Shown here piece after piece: positions 33,725-42,633 of a DNA stretch of 64,000 bases. The number at the start of each line of letters is the position of its first letter. Position 1 is the first letter of the stretch. The notes under the pieces were generated by a model. It did not search any database. It saw only the letters and a list, made by a program, of their open reading frames with translations, and was not told where the DNA came from. The DNA is from CAG-632 sp963626805 (lineage in GTDB: Bacteria; Bacillota; Clostridia; Lachnospirales; Lachnospiraceae): assembly GCA_963626805.1 (NCBI GenBank), contig CAVFXS010000066.1, positions 1 through 64,000 of the forward strand, written 5' to 3'. The position numbers and the translations under genes are program-made.

Positions 33725-34633
33725 ATGCAGCACATTACAGAAGTGAAGGACTTAAAATTACAGAATACGGCAGTTGCTTTGGGAAAATTTGATGGATTTC
33801 ACAGAGGCCATCAGTTATTGCTTGAGCAGGTAAAGACCTGGCAGGACAAGGGAATGACCGGTGTGATCTTCACATTTGCACCGTCCGGGCGACGGATTGG
33901 TGCCGAGAAGCATATTGACAGTCATGCAGAGAAGATTCAGAAATCTGCAGATACAGGGATTCAGGTGCTGCTGGAATATCCGTTTTCAGAAAAATTTGCA
34001 GGACTGCAGCCGGAAGAGTTCGTAGATCAGATACTGATCAGACAACTGGATGTAAAAGCGGTGGCAGTGGGGAGTGATTTCCATTTCGGCAGAAATCGTG
34101 CCGGAGATGCGGCAATGTTAGAACAGTTGGGACGTCGGAAAGGGTTTGAAGTAAAGGTATTCGATAAGCTGCAGGAGCAGGAGCGGGACATCAGCTCTTC
34201 CATTATCAGGGAAGCCATTGAGGTCGGAGAGATGGAACAGGTAACGGCATGCCTGGGGCATGGATATACCATATCCGGACCGGTGGTGCATGGGCAGGCA
34301 TTGGGACGCACGATCGGAATACCGACTGCGAATCAGAAGGTGCTGGAGGATAAGCTTGTACCCCCATACGGAGTCTATGCGGTTCGGCTTCATTGGAATC
34401 AGAACGAATATTACGGAATTGCGAATCTGGGATGTAAGCCGACCGTCAGCGAGAAGGCAGAGGTTGGACTGGAGACTTATATTTTTGAGTTTGACAGGAA
34501 TATTTATGGAGAGTATCTGGAGGTGGAGTTGCTGCATTTTCTGCGGGCAGAGCGGAAGTTTAACAAGTTGAATGCCTTGGTTGCACAGATGCAGACGGAT
34601 ATTGTTCGGGCAAAAAAGATCTTGCAATTATAG
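33725..34633 (+). CDS. ribF: Bifunctional riboflavin kinase/FAD synthetase
   Basis: A 302-residue enzyme that makes FMN and then FAD from riboflavin. The N-terminal adenylyltransferase domain has GKFDGFHRGHQ near residue 21 and ISSSIIREAI near 160; the C-terminal kinase domain has GIPTANQ near 200 and FEFDRNIYGEYLEV near 260. It is the last gene of the rimP operon and meets the convergent argG gene. FMN made here would feed the flavinylated Rnf proteins encoded at the end of this window. Confidence 0.95.
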   Translation: MQHITEVKDLKLQNTAVALGKFDGFHRGHQLLLEQVKTWQDKGMTGVIFTFAPSGRRIGAEKHIDSHAEKIQKSADTGIQVLLEYPFSEKFAGLQPEEFVDQILIRQLDVKAVAVGSDFHFGRNRAGDAAMLEQLGRRKGFEVKVFDKLQEQERDISSSIIREAIEVGEMEQVTACLGHGYTISGPVVHGQALGRTIGIPTANQKVLEDKLVPPYGVYAVRLHWNQNEYYGIANLGCKPTVSEKAEVGLETYIFEFDRNIYGEYLEVELLHFLRAERKFNKLNALVAQMQTDIVRAKKILQL

Positions 34634-34644
34634 AACAGAATAAT

Positions 34645-34682
34645 AAAAAAGGGGCTGTATCGTAATATCACGGTACAGCCCT
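34645..34682 (-). terminator. Terminator between ribF and argG, strongest for argG
   Basis: GGGCTGTA near 34652-34659 pairs with TACAGCCC near 34674-34681. On the minus strand the stem is followed by a run of T (complement of A at 34645-34650), giving a good terminator for argG. On the plus strand only two T follow, so it is weaker for ribF. Confidence 0.8.
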
Positions 34683-34694
34683 TCAGGTTTAAGC

Positions 34695-35921
34695 TTAGTT
34701 GTCTTTATTCTTATTGCGTTCTGCATCTAACATCGCACGAACCTTCATAGACAGACCGAAGAGGTTGATGAAGCCGTTTGCATCCTTGTGATCATATAAA
34801 TCACCGGTTGTAAAGCTTGCCAGCTCCTCGCTGTATAATGAGTAAGGAGAAGTAGTGCCGGCCTTGATGATATTGCCCTTGTAAAGCTTGAACTTTACTT
34901 CACCGGTAACACGAGCCTGTGTGCTCTCAATGAATGCCTGCAGAGCTTCCCGTAATGGACAGAACCATTTTCCTTCATAGACCAGATCAGCGAACTTGCT
35001 GCCGACAGTCTTCTTAAATGCCAGAGTATCGCGGTCTAAGATCAGTTCCTCTAACTGCTTATGAGCTGCCATAAGGATTGTTCCGCCAGGAGTCTCATAA
35101 ACACCGCGGGACTTCATACCTACTACACGGTTCTCAACGATATCAATGATACCGATACCATGCTTGCCACCCAGACGGTTCAGTTCCCGGATAACATCGG
35201 AAACCTTCATATTCTTACCGTTTACGCTGGTCGGAACACCCTTTTCAAAGGTAAGTGTTACGAACTCACCCTCATCCGGTGCTTTTTCCGGTGTATTGCT
35301 TAATACTAATAAGTGATCATAATTTGGCATATTTGCAGGAGATTCCAGTTCCAGACCTTCATGGCTGATATGCCATAAGTTACGGTCACGGCTATAGCTG
35401 TTATCTACAGAGAACGGAAGGTGAATACCATGCTGTCTGCAGTATTCGATCTCAGCATCACGGGAATCCATTGTCCATTCCGGCTGTCTCCATGCAGCAA
35501 TGATTTTGATGTCAGGAGCCAAAGCCTTGATGGTAAGCTCAAAACGAACCTGATCATTCCCCTTGCCGGTAGCACCGTGGCAGATCGCAACAGCACCTTC
35601 TTTTCTGGCAATTTCTACCAGTCTCTTTGCAATGACTGGACGGGCCATGGAAGTACCTAATAAGTATTCGTATTCATATACGCCGTTTGCCATAACGGTT
35701 GGTACAACATAATCATCACAGAATTCATCAACAACATCTTCTATATATAACTTTGCTGCTCCGGATAATTTCGCACGCTCATCAAGACCCTCTAATTCGC
35801 TTTCCTGTCCGACATCGATGCAGACACAGACAACATCATAATCATAGGTCTCCTTTAACCATGGAATAATAGCGGTAGTATCCAGACCACCGGAGTAAGC
35901 CAATACAACTTTTTCTTTCAT
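34695..35921 (-). CDS. argG: Argininosuccinate synthase
   Basis: A 408-residue enzyme that joins citrulline and aspartate with ATP, the penultimate step of arginine synthesis. The ATP loop AYSGGLDTT is at residues 8-16, and GATGKGNDQVRFE lies near 115-127. The Met at 35921 is preceded by AGGAGG; the open frame continues 14 codons upstream without a site. It is transcribed away from argC-argJ-argB. argH is not in this window. Confidence 0.96.
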   Translation of the reverse strand: MKEKVVLAYSGGLDTTAIIPWLKETYDYDVVCVCIDVGQESELEGLDERAKLSGAAKLYIEDVVDEFCDDYVVPTVMANGVYEYEYLLGTSMARPVIAKRLVEIARKEGAVAICHGATGKGNDQVRFELTIKALAPDIKIIAAWRQPEWTMDSRDAEIEYCRQHGIHLPFSVDNSYSRDRNLWHISHEGLELESPANMPNYDHLLVLSNTPEKAPDEGEFVTLTFEKGVPTSVNGKNMKVSDVIRELNRLGGKHGIGIIDIVENRVVGMKSRGVYETPGGTILMAAHKQLEELILDRDTLAFKKTVGSKFADLVYEGKWFCPLREALQAFIESTQARVTGEVKFKLYKGNIIKAGTTSPYSLYSEELASFTTGDLYDHKDANGFINLFGLSMKVRAMLDAERNKNKDN

Positions 35922-35975
35922 AATGTTCCTCCTTGAATTTGTCCTTCTTATCAATTTAGCCATTGACTAAATACA

Positions 35976-36004
35976 AATATACAACTATAATGCATATTAT
36001 GCAA
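35976..36004 (-). promoter_or_regulatory. Promoter of argG with overlapping palindrome
   Basis: On the minus strand TTGCAT (35999-36004) lies 17 bases before TATATT (35976-35981). A palindrome TGCATATTATGCA (35991-36003) covers the -35 box and spacer, well placed for a repressor. Its half-sites fit the loose arginine-box form TGNAT/ATNCA but with a spacing one base short. Confidence 0.6.
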
Positions 36005-36066
36005 GCAGTTTTTCAAAGAATATTTATGTCTTTATGCAAAAACGAACGAATAATATACATAATATA

Positions 36067-36080
36067 TGAATAAATATTCA
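36067..36080. promoter_or_regulatory. Candidate arginine box (ArgR/AhrC operator)
   Basis: TGAATAAATATTCA matches the ArgR/AhrC operator core TGAAT-N4-ATTCA exactly. It lies 28 bases before argC in the argG-argC intergenic region, so arginine-dependent repression of argCJB is likely. The exact argC promoter could not be resolved in this A+T-rich stretch. Confidence 0.7.
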
Positions 36081-36107
36081 CTCTAGCTGCGGGAAAGAGG
36101 AAAAGAA

Positions 36108-37148
36108 ATGATTAAAGTAGGAATTATTGGCTCTACCGGATATGCAGGGCAGGAAATTGTAAGACTGATCTTAAACCATAAGGATGCAGAAGTAGTATGG
36201 TATGGTTCTAGAAGCTACATTGATAAGAAATACTATGAGGTATTCGGAAATATGTTCCAGATCGTAGATGACAAGTGTCTGGATGATAATATGGAAGAAC
36301 TTGCAAAAGCAGTGGATGTGATCTTCACTGCAACCCCACAGGGACTGTGTGCGTCTCTGGTAAATGAAGAGATTCTGAATAAAGTAAAGATTATCGATCT
36401 GAGTGCGGATTTCCGTATTAAAGATGTAAAGGTATATGAGAAATGGTATGGACTGGAGCATAAGAGTCCGCAGTTTATTGACGAAGCGGTGTACGGTCTC
36501 TGCGAGATCAACCGGGAGAAGATAAAGGGTGCAAGACTGATTGCCAATCCGGGATGTTATACCACCTGTTCCATCCTTTCCTTCTATCCATTGTTAAAGG
36601 AAGGACTGATCGATCCGAATTCCATCATCATTGATGCAAAGTCAGGTACCTCCGGAGCCGGTCGTGGTGCAAAGGTAAACAATCTGTTCTGTGAGGTGAA
36701 TGAAAATATCAAGGCATACGGTGTTCTGACCCACCGACATACCCCGGAGATCGAGGAGCAGTTAGGGTATGCGGCAGGCGAACCGCTGAAGATCATATTC
36801 ACACCGCACCTGGTTCCGATGAACCGTGGTATTCTGGTAACCGGTTACGCAAATCTGAAGCAGCCTTTAACCTATGAAACGGTTCGGGCGGCTTATGACA
36901 AGTATTATGCAGATGAGAAATTTATCCGGGTTCTGGATCAGAATGTGTGTCCGGAAACACGCTGGGTAGAGGGCAGTAATTATGTGGATGTGAATTTCAA
37001 GATTGATGAGCGGACGAACCGGATCGTGGTAATGGGCGCTCTGGATAATATTGTAAAGGGTGCAGCCGGACAGGCAATCCAGAACATGAATCTGATATTC
37101 GGACTTCCGGAATCAGAGGGCCTAGAACTGGCACCGATGTTCCCGTAA
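36108..37148 (+). CDS. argC: N-acetyl-gamma-glutamyl-phosphate reductase
   Basis: A 346-residue NADPH-dependent reductase, third step of arginine synthesis. The Rossmann motif GSTGYAGQE is at residues 8-16, and the catalytic Cys150 sits in ANPGCYTT. First gene of an argC-argJ-argB operon, 18 bases before argJ. Confidence 0.97.
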   Translation: MIKVGIIGSTGYAGQEIVRLILNHKDAEVVWYGSRSYIDKKYYEVFGNMFQIVDDKCLDDNMEELAKAVDVIFTATPQGLCASLVNEEILNKVKIIDLSADFRIKDVKVYEKWYGLEHKSPQFIDEAVYGLCEINREKIKGARLIANPGCYTTCSILSFYPLLKEGLIDPNSIIIDAKSGTSGAGRGAKVNNLFCEVNENIKAYGVLTHRHTPEIEEQLGYAAGEPLKIIFTPHLVPMNRGILVTGYANLKQPLTYETVRAAYDKYYADEKFIRVLDQNVCPETRWVEGSNYVDVNFKIDERTNRIVVMGALDNIVKGAAGQAIQNMNLIFGLPESEGLELAPMFP

Positions 37149-37166
37149 AAGACTGGAGGAAAAGCT

Positions 37167-38414
37167 ATGAGTCAGACAGAAGAGATCAAGAAAATAGAGA
37201 ATGGATGTATCACCATGCCGAAGGGATTTCAGGCGGCCGGTCTTCGCGCCGGAATTAAGCCGGGAAAGACCAATAAGGATATGGCGCTGGTGATCAGTGC
37301 GGTTCCGTGTGCAGCGGCAGGTGTATTTACCAGAAATCTGGTAAAGGCGGCCCCGGTACAATGGGATTTCAAAATGTTACAGAAGAACGGAGTTGCACAG
37401 GCAGTTGTGATCAACAGTGGAATTGCCAATGCATGTACCGGTGAAGAAGGGTATCAGAACGTGCAGACAACTGCGGAATGTGTGGCAAAGGAATTTGGCA
37501 TTCAGACAGAGCAGGTTATGGTAATGTCAACCGGAGTCATCGGTCAGCCGCTTCCGATGGACATTATCTGTCAGGGAGTCGGAAAGCTGCATCAGGCACT
37601 TGGAAACGATGAACAGTCCGGACATGATGCGGCGGAGGCAATCCTGACAACCGATACACATGCGAAGGAGGTTGCGGTTTCCTTTGAATTAAACGGCACA
37701 CCGGTTAAAATGGCAGGTATGTGTAAGGGCTCCGGTATGATCCATCCGAATATGGGAACCATGCTCGGTATCATTACCACGGACGCCATGATCAGTCAGC
37801 CATTGCTGAATCAGGCATTGAAGGAGCTGGTAGAGGATACCTTCAATATGGTATCGGTGGATGGTGATACCTCGACCAATGACAGTGTGATCGTTCTGGC
37901 GAACGGACAGGCAGAGAACACTGTAGTGAAAGAAGAAGGACCGGCATATGAGGTATTTAAGCAGGCATTAAAAGAAGTGATGACATTCCTGGCACAGAAT
38001 ATTGCCGGGGACGGAGAAGGCGCAACCAGATTGCTGGAGGCGACAGCAATTCATGTATCCTCTAAGGAGCAGGCAAAGATTCTGGCAAAGGCGATCATCA
38101 CATCCAATCTGACAAAGGCAGCTGTATTCGGTATGGATGCCAACTGGGGAAGAATCCTCTGTGCAATGGGCTATTCCGGAGCCAGCTTTGATCCGGAACA
38201 GGTCGATATCCAGATCAGCAGTGAAAACGGCACCGTGAAGCTGGTGGAAAACGGCAAGGCCGCAGAGTATGATGAAGCGTTTGCAACGAAGGTGCTGTCA
38301 CCGAAAAAGGTGACTGTGCTGGCAGATGTGAAGCAGGGAGAAGCTTCGGCAACCGCATGGGGCTGTGATCTGACCTATGATTATGTAAAGATCAATGCAG
38401 ATTATCGTTCATAA
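37167..38414 (+). CDS. argJ: Bifunctional ornithine acetyltransferase/N-acetylglutamate synthase
   Basis: A 415-residue self-cleaving enzyme that transfers acetyl from acetylornithine to glutamate, making arginine synthesis cyclic. The cleavage and nucleophile site is Thr198 in MGTMLG, and KGSGMIHPNMG precedes it. Presence of ArgJ means no separate ArgE deacetylase is required. Whether it also uses acetyl-CoA cannot be told from sequence. Confidence 0.96.
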   Translation: MSQTEEIKKIENGCITMPKGFQAAGLRAGIKPGKTNKDMALVISAVPCAAAGVFTRNLVKAAPVQWDFKMLQKNGVAQAVVINSGIANACTGEEGYQNVQTTAECVAKEFGIQTEQVMVMSTGVIGQPLPMDIICQGVGKLHQALGNDEQSGHDAAEAILTTDTHAKEVAVSFELNGTPVKMAGMCKGSGMIHPNMGTMLGIITTDAMISQPLLNQALKELVEDTFNMVSVDGDTSTNDSVIVLANGQAENTVVKEEGPAYEVFKQALKEVMTFLAQNIAGDGEGATRLLEATAIHVSSKEQAKILAKAIITSNLTKAAVFGMDANWGRILCAMGYSGASFDPEQVDIQISSENGTVKLVENGKAAEYDEAFATKVLSPKKVTVLADVKQGEASATAWGCDLTYDYVKINADYRS

Positions 38415-38474
38415 AACGATTACAGGATAAAGGCAATAGAACGATATAGGATAGAAGAAAGGTGAGAATTAGAA

Positions 38475-39365
38475 ATGATTAATAATGAGAACAGTATGGA
38501 TCAGGTGCTGATCAAGGCACAGACACTGATAGAGGCAATGCCATTTATTCAGAAATTCCGTGGCAAGAAGATTGTAGTAAAATACGGTGGAAGTGCCATG
38601 CTGGATGAGGAACTGAAGTATAATGTAATTAAGGATGTGGCATTGTTAAAGATGATCGGTATGCAGCCGATCATCGTACATGGCGGTGGCAAGGAAATCA
38701 GCAAGTGGGTAAAGCTGACCGGCAAGGAGCCTGAATTTGTAAACGGACTCCGGGTTACAGATGCGGATACCATGGAAATCGCAGAAATGGTACTTTCCAA
38801 GGTGAATAAAGGACTGGTTCAGATGATGCAGAAGCTGGGTCTGAAGGCAGTCGGAATCAGTGGTAAGGACGGCGGACTTATGACCTGTAAGAAGAAACTG
38901 GCAGGCGGTAAGGACATCGGTTATGTTGGTGAGGTATGTAAGGTAGACGGACAGATTCTGGATACCCTGCTTGAGAACGATTTTATTCCGGTTGTTGCCC
39001 CGATCGGTATTGGCGAGGATTATATGTCCTATAATATTAATGCGGATGATGCAGCCTGCGCGGTTGCACGGGCGATCAAGGCTGAAAAGCTGGTATTCCT
39101 GACCGATATTGAAGGTGTGTTTGTAGATCCGATGGATAAAAACACGCTGATCTCGGAAATGACCGTGGAAGAGGCAGAGGAATTCATTGCCAAGGGGGTT
39201 GTTGGCGGCGGTATGCTTCCGAAGCTGACCAATTGTATAGAAGCGATCAACAATGGTGTAGCCAGAGTCCATGTGCTTGACGGAAGAGTAGAACACTGCC
39301 TGTTGCTGGAGTTCTTCACGACCAAGGGTATTGGTACCGCAATCTTAAAAGAACCATTGTTTTAA
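38475..39365 (+). CDS. argB: Acetylglutamate kinase
   Basis: A 296-residue kinase that phosphorylates N-acetylglutamate. Motifs are VKYGGSAM near residue 36, VHGGGKEIS near 71, and VGGGMLPKL near 240. An N-terminal helix of about 25 residues (VLIKAQTLIEAMPFIQKF) is the type that marks arginine-inhibited hexameric kinases, so feedback inhibition is likely. argD and argF do not follow. Confidence 0.96.
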   Translation: MINNENSMDQVLIKAQTLIEAMPFIQKFRGKKIVVKYGGSAMLDEELKYNVIKDVALLKMIGMQPIIVHGGGKEISKWVKLTGKEPEFVNGLRVTDADTMEIAEMVLSKVNKGLVQMMQKLGLKAVGISGKDGGLMTCKKKLAGGKDIGYVGEVCKVDGQILDTLLENDFIPVVAPIGIGEDYMSYNINADDAACAVARAIKAEKLVFLTDIEGVFVDPMDKNTLISEMTVEEAEEFIAKGVVGGGMLPKLTNCIEAINNGVARVHVLDGRVEHCLLLEFFTTKGIGTAILKEPLF

Positions 39366-39425
39366 TTGAAATCCGGATATCTGAGATCGGGTTGAGACGG
39401 ATGGATTTTGAAAAGAGGAAGTTTT

Positions 39426-40733
39426 ATGAGAAAGAGAATAAAAAAGCATTCGGCAAATATGCTGCGAAAGCTGGCTGCCGGGGGCATGAGCCTGTTGACC
39501 GCCGGACTTTTACTGACCGGATGCGGCAACGGAGAACCGGAGGCACAGACAGAGGCAACCTATGCATCCTTTGAGGAAACGGTTACAGGTCTTCCTGTAA
39601 CGGTAAAAGGTGAGGATGGAAATGAGGCTCCGCTTCAGCTGAATGTCTGGTACTTTGATGAGGCGGCCGGACCGTATTATGAGGCAGCTGCGGCTGAATT
39701 TCATGACCGCTATGGGGTAGAGGTTGTCTGTACAAAGAAGAATGAAGTGAATTATCTGGAGGATATAAATAAGGCAAATCAGTCCGGAACCGGACCGGAT
39801 GTGCTGATTGCATCCAATGATGAGATCCGGAAGCTTCATCTGGCCGGACTTGCCCAGGAAAATACCCTGTATACCGAGGAGTTCTGGAAAGCACATTATC
39901 CGGAGGTGACGAGGAATGCCTGTACCTCAGACGGAAAACAGTATGGATATCCGATCTATATGGATACCTGTCTGATGATCTATGATTCTACGATTACCAC
40001 AAAGCCGGAAAGCTTTGGAAGTATTACGGATTTTGCTGTAAACTTTGTGGATGAGACGAATACGAAGACGATTTTTAAATGGGACATTGCGGATCCGTTC
40101 TGTGATTATCTGTTTTTGGGAAAGAACGCTCAGATACTCGGAACCTATGGTGAGGACACAGGTACCTTTGAAATCAACAATGAGAGTGTTGTTCAGAATA
40201 TGACCTATTATCAGTCGCTTCATGAGTATTTCTCCATGGATGCGGACAGCAGCTCTTATGACAGCATCAAGAGTGCATTAAAGGACGGAACACTGGTTTA
40301 CGGAATCGTAAAGACAGATGTTCTGGGAGAGCTGAGTTCCTACGGAACGACCTATGCACTATGTCCGGTGCCGGATTTATCTGCAGAGCTTGGAGTACAG
40401 GATCTGTCGGTAACCTATGCGGCCTTTGTGAATCCATTTACAAAGACATCGGAATATGCCAATCTGTTTTCGGCATTTTTATCCTATGAGTATGCGGGAA
40501 ATCAGTTTGGAATCAGTCGGAAGGTGGCTGTCCGGTCCGATATTGACCGGAGTGATGCCAATGATACTCTGGCCTATGAGCAGTATTGTAATACCGTATC
40601 ATTACCAAAGGCACTGGAAAACGGAGATTTCTGGATTTATTCCGAGATCTGTTTTAAAAATATCTGGAATGGAAATGATGTAGCAGCCGAATTGAATGCA
40701 TTGCAGGAGAAGATGGATGCACGTCTGAAATAA
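39426..40733 (+). CDS. Extracellular solute-binding lipoprotein (family 1)
   Basis: A 435-residue lipoprotein with signal peptide and lipobox LLTGC (lipidated Cys33), resembling the sugar-binding proteins of ABC importers. Features are QLNVWYFDEAAGPYYEAAAAEFHDRYG at the start of the mature domain, GPDVLIASNDEI near 120, and a C-terminal AFVNPFTKTSEYANLF segment. No permease or ATPase gene is adjacent, so it is an orphan here. Start ATG 39426 after AGAGGA. The ligand is unknown. Confidence 0.85.
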   Translation: MRKRIKKHSANMLRKLAAGGMSLLTAGLLLTGCGNGEPEAQTEATYASFEETVTGLPVTVKGEDGNEAPLQLNVWYFDEAAGPYYEAAAAEFHDRYGVEVVCTKKNEVNYLEDINKANQSGTGPDVLIASNDEIRKLHLAGLAQENTLYTEEFWKAHYPEVTRNACTSDGKQYGYPIYMDTCLMIYDSTITTKPESFGSITDFAVNFVDETNTKTIFKWDIADPFCDYLFLGKNAQILGTYGEDTGTFEINNESVVQNMTYYQSLHEYFSMDADSSSYDSIKSALKDGTLVYGIVKTDVLGELSSYGTTYALCPVPDLSAELGVQDLSVTYAAFVNPFTKTSEYANLFSAFLSYEYAGNQFGISRKVAVRSDIDRSDANDTLAYEQYCNTVSLPKALENGDFWIYSEICFKNIWNGNDVAAELNALQEKMDARLK

Positions 40734-40810
40734 AACGAAATAAAATGCCCTGCATATACCTGGAAATCCTGCGTATCCTATTACTATTACAGGAAGGAGA
40801 TTTAGAGTAT

Positions 40811-41248
40811 ATGTGGGGCATTATTATTGCATTGATTTCCGGTGCACTGATGAGTATTCAGGGAGTTTTTAATACGGGGATTACGAAGCAGACCGGCAAC
40901 TGGCTGACGAACAGCTGGGTACAGCTGACAGGATTTCTGGTCTGTATTGCGGTATGGCTGGCGAAGGAGCGGCAGACAAACCCGGTTAGCAGTTTGTTTC
41001 AGGTAGATCATAAATATATGCTGGCCGGAGGTGTGATCGGAGCATTTATTACATTGACGGTAATGGTCAGCATGGAGAAGCTTGGACCGGCACAGGCTGT
41101 TTTACTGATCGTAATATCCCAGGTGGCAGTGGCATATCTGATCGAGCTGTTTGGATGGTTTGCAGTAGAGAAAACAGGCTTCCAGTGGAGTAAACTGATC
41201 GGGATGCTTGTGGCAGTCGCGGGATTGATAATATTTAAGTGGAAGTGA
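40811..41248 (+). CDS. DMT-superfamily small membrane transporter (DUF606/YdcZ)
   Basis: A 145-residue protein with four to five membrane segments, matching the DUF606/YdcZ branch of the drug/metabolite transporter superfamily (ALISGALMSIQGVFN near the start, GPAQAVLLIVISQV near 95). These short proteins resemble half of an EamA transporter. Substrate unknown. Start ATG 40811 follows AAGGAG; the upstream in-frame ATG at 40745 has no site. Confidence 0.85.
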   Translation: MWGIIIALISGALMSIQGVFNTGITKQTGNWLTNSWVQLTGFLVCIAVWLAKERQTNPVSSLFQVDHKYMLAGGVIGAFITLTVMVSMEKLGPAQAVLLIVISQVAVAYLIELFGWFAVEKTGFQWSKLIGMLVAVAGLIIFKWK

Positions 41249-41257
41249 AAAAAGTAG

Positions 41258-41285
41258 TTGTATTCAAAAGGAAATATGATAAAAT
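41258..41285 (+). promoter_or_regulatory. Possible promoter of the comEA gene
   Basis: TTGTAT (41258-41263) and TAAAAT (41280-41285) are 16 bases apart, 45 bases before the start codon. Confidence 0.45.
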
Positions 41286-41329
41286 AATTTTGTGTGATGT
41301 TATGATTTGTGCAGGAGGAAGAAGGACAT

Positions 41330-41938
41330 ATGCGCAAATTATATCAATGGTTTCAGGTGGTTTTTATGCTTGCGGGTCTGGTGTGGACGGTATGCGGATG
41401 TACAGATACGGACCAGAGAAACGGCGGACTCCAGCTTGAGACAGAGGAATGGATGAGTACGCAGGAAGCAGAGATGCAGACGGATTCACAGAGCACAGCG
41501 AGTACGGAGGCGAAAGAAATCTATGTATTTGTCTGTGGTCAGGTGAAGAACCCGGGAGTTTACTGTCTGCCGGTCGGCAGCCGGGTATGTGATGCGGTTG
41601 AGGCAGCTGGGGGCTGTCTGGATATAGCGGATCCGTATGCGGTAAATCAGGCGGAGCTTCTGACCGATGAGAGGCGGATCTATATTCCGGAGCCGGGGGA
41701 AAGCGTGGATTCCGGTACGGATGCCGGAGCTGTGGATGCAGATGGAAGAGTGTCGCTGAACCGGGCATCGAAAGAAGAACTGATGACGCTTCCAGGGATC
41801 GGAGAGTCAAAGGCGGATTCCATTCTGGAATACCGGGAGGCACACGGTGGTTTCCAAACAATAGAAGAATTAATGAATATTCCCGGAATCAAGGAGGGAG
41901 TATTTCAGAAGATACAAGATTGTGTAATGCTTGAATGA
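41330..41938 (+). CDS. comEA: ComEA-family DNA-binding protein (SLBB and helix-hairpin-helix)
   Basis: A 202-residue exported protein. A hydrophobic N-terminus ends in VCGC, a possible lipobox, suggesting lipid anchoring in place of the membrane helix of classic ComEA. An SLBB domain (about residues 65-120; VFVCGQVKNPGVY) and a C-terminal double HhH domain (LNRASKEELMTLPGIG) bind DNA. ComEA captures DNA and feeds it to ComEC, encoded 3 kb downstream. Three genes separate the two, an unusual arrangement. Confidence 0.88.
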   Translation: MRKLYQWFQVVFMLAGLVWTVCGCTDTDQRNGGLQLETEEWMSTQEAEMQTDSQSTASTEAKEIYVFVCGQVKNPGVYCLPVGSRVCDAVEAAGGCLDIADPYAVNQAELLTDERRIYIPEPGESVDSGTDAGAVDADGRVSLNRASKEELMTLPGIGESKADSILEYREAHGGFQTIEELMNIPGIKEGVFQKIQDCVMLE

Positions 41939-41946
41939 GGTGAATT

Positions 41947-42633
41947 ATGAAAAGGGTACTGGTAGTCGATGATGAGAAATTAATCGTAAAAGGAATCAAG
42001 TTCAGTCTGGAGCAGGATGATATGCAGGTGGACTGTGCATATGACGGAGAAGAGGCACTGAATCTGGCGAGACAGACGGAGTATGATATGGTACTGTTAG
42101 ATGTAATGCTTCCGAAGCTGACCGGGTTTGAGGTGTGTCAGCAGATCCGTGAGTTTTCCAATATGCCGATTATTATGCTGACTGCAAAGGGTGAGGATAT
42201 GGATAAGATTCTGGGACTGGAATACGGAGCGGATGATTATATCACCAAGCCATTTAATATTCTGGAGGTTAAGGCACGGATCAAGGCTATCATGCGAAGA
42301 AATGCCAAGAAGCCGGAGGTATCGGAGCCGGTTCGGAAGAAGACAGCCGGAGATTTAAGTATTGACTGTGACAGCAGACGGGTCTACATCGCAGGCAGAG
42401 AGGTGAATCTGACTGCAAAGGAGTTCGATGTGCTGGAGCTTTTGGTATTTAATCCGAATAAAGTATACTCCCGTGAGAATCTGCTGAAGACGATCTGGGG
42501 AAGTGATTATCCGGGAGACGTCAGAACCGTGGATGTGCATATCAGACGGTTAAGGGAAAAGATCGAATCAAATCCTGGGGAGCCGAAATACATTCATACG
42601 AAGTGGGGTGTTGGATATTATTTCCAGGGATAA
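41947..42633 (+). CDS. OmpR/PhoB-type response regulator
   Basis: A 228-residue two-component regulator. The receiver domain has the acidic pair Asp8-Asp9, the phosphorylation site Asp52 in LLDVMLPK, and a Thr/Lys pair in MLTAKGE and YITKPF. The C-terminal winged-helix DNA-binding domain spans about 130-228. Eight bases after comEA and overlapping the kinase gene by 26 bases. Target genes are unknown. Confidence 0.95.
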   Translation: MKRVLVVDDEKLIVKGIKFSLEQDDMQVDCAYDGEEALNLARQTEYDMVLLDVMLPKLTGFEVCQQIREFSNMPIIMLTAKGEDMDKILGLEYGADDYITKPFNILEVKARIKAIMRRNAKKPEVSEPVRKKTAGDLSIDCDSRRVYIAGREVNLTAKEFDVLELLVFNPNKVYSRENLLKTIWGSDYPGDVRTVDVHIRRLREKIESNPGEPKYIHTKWGVGYYFQG

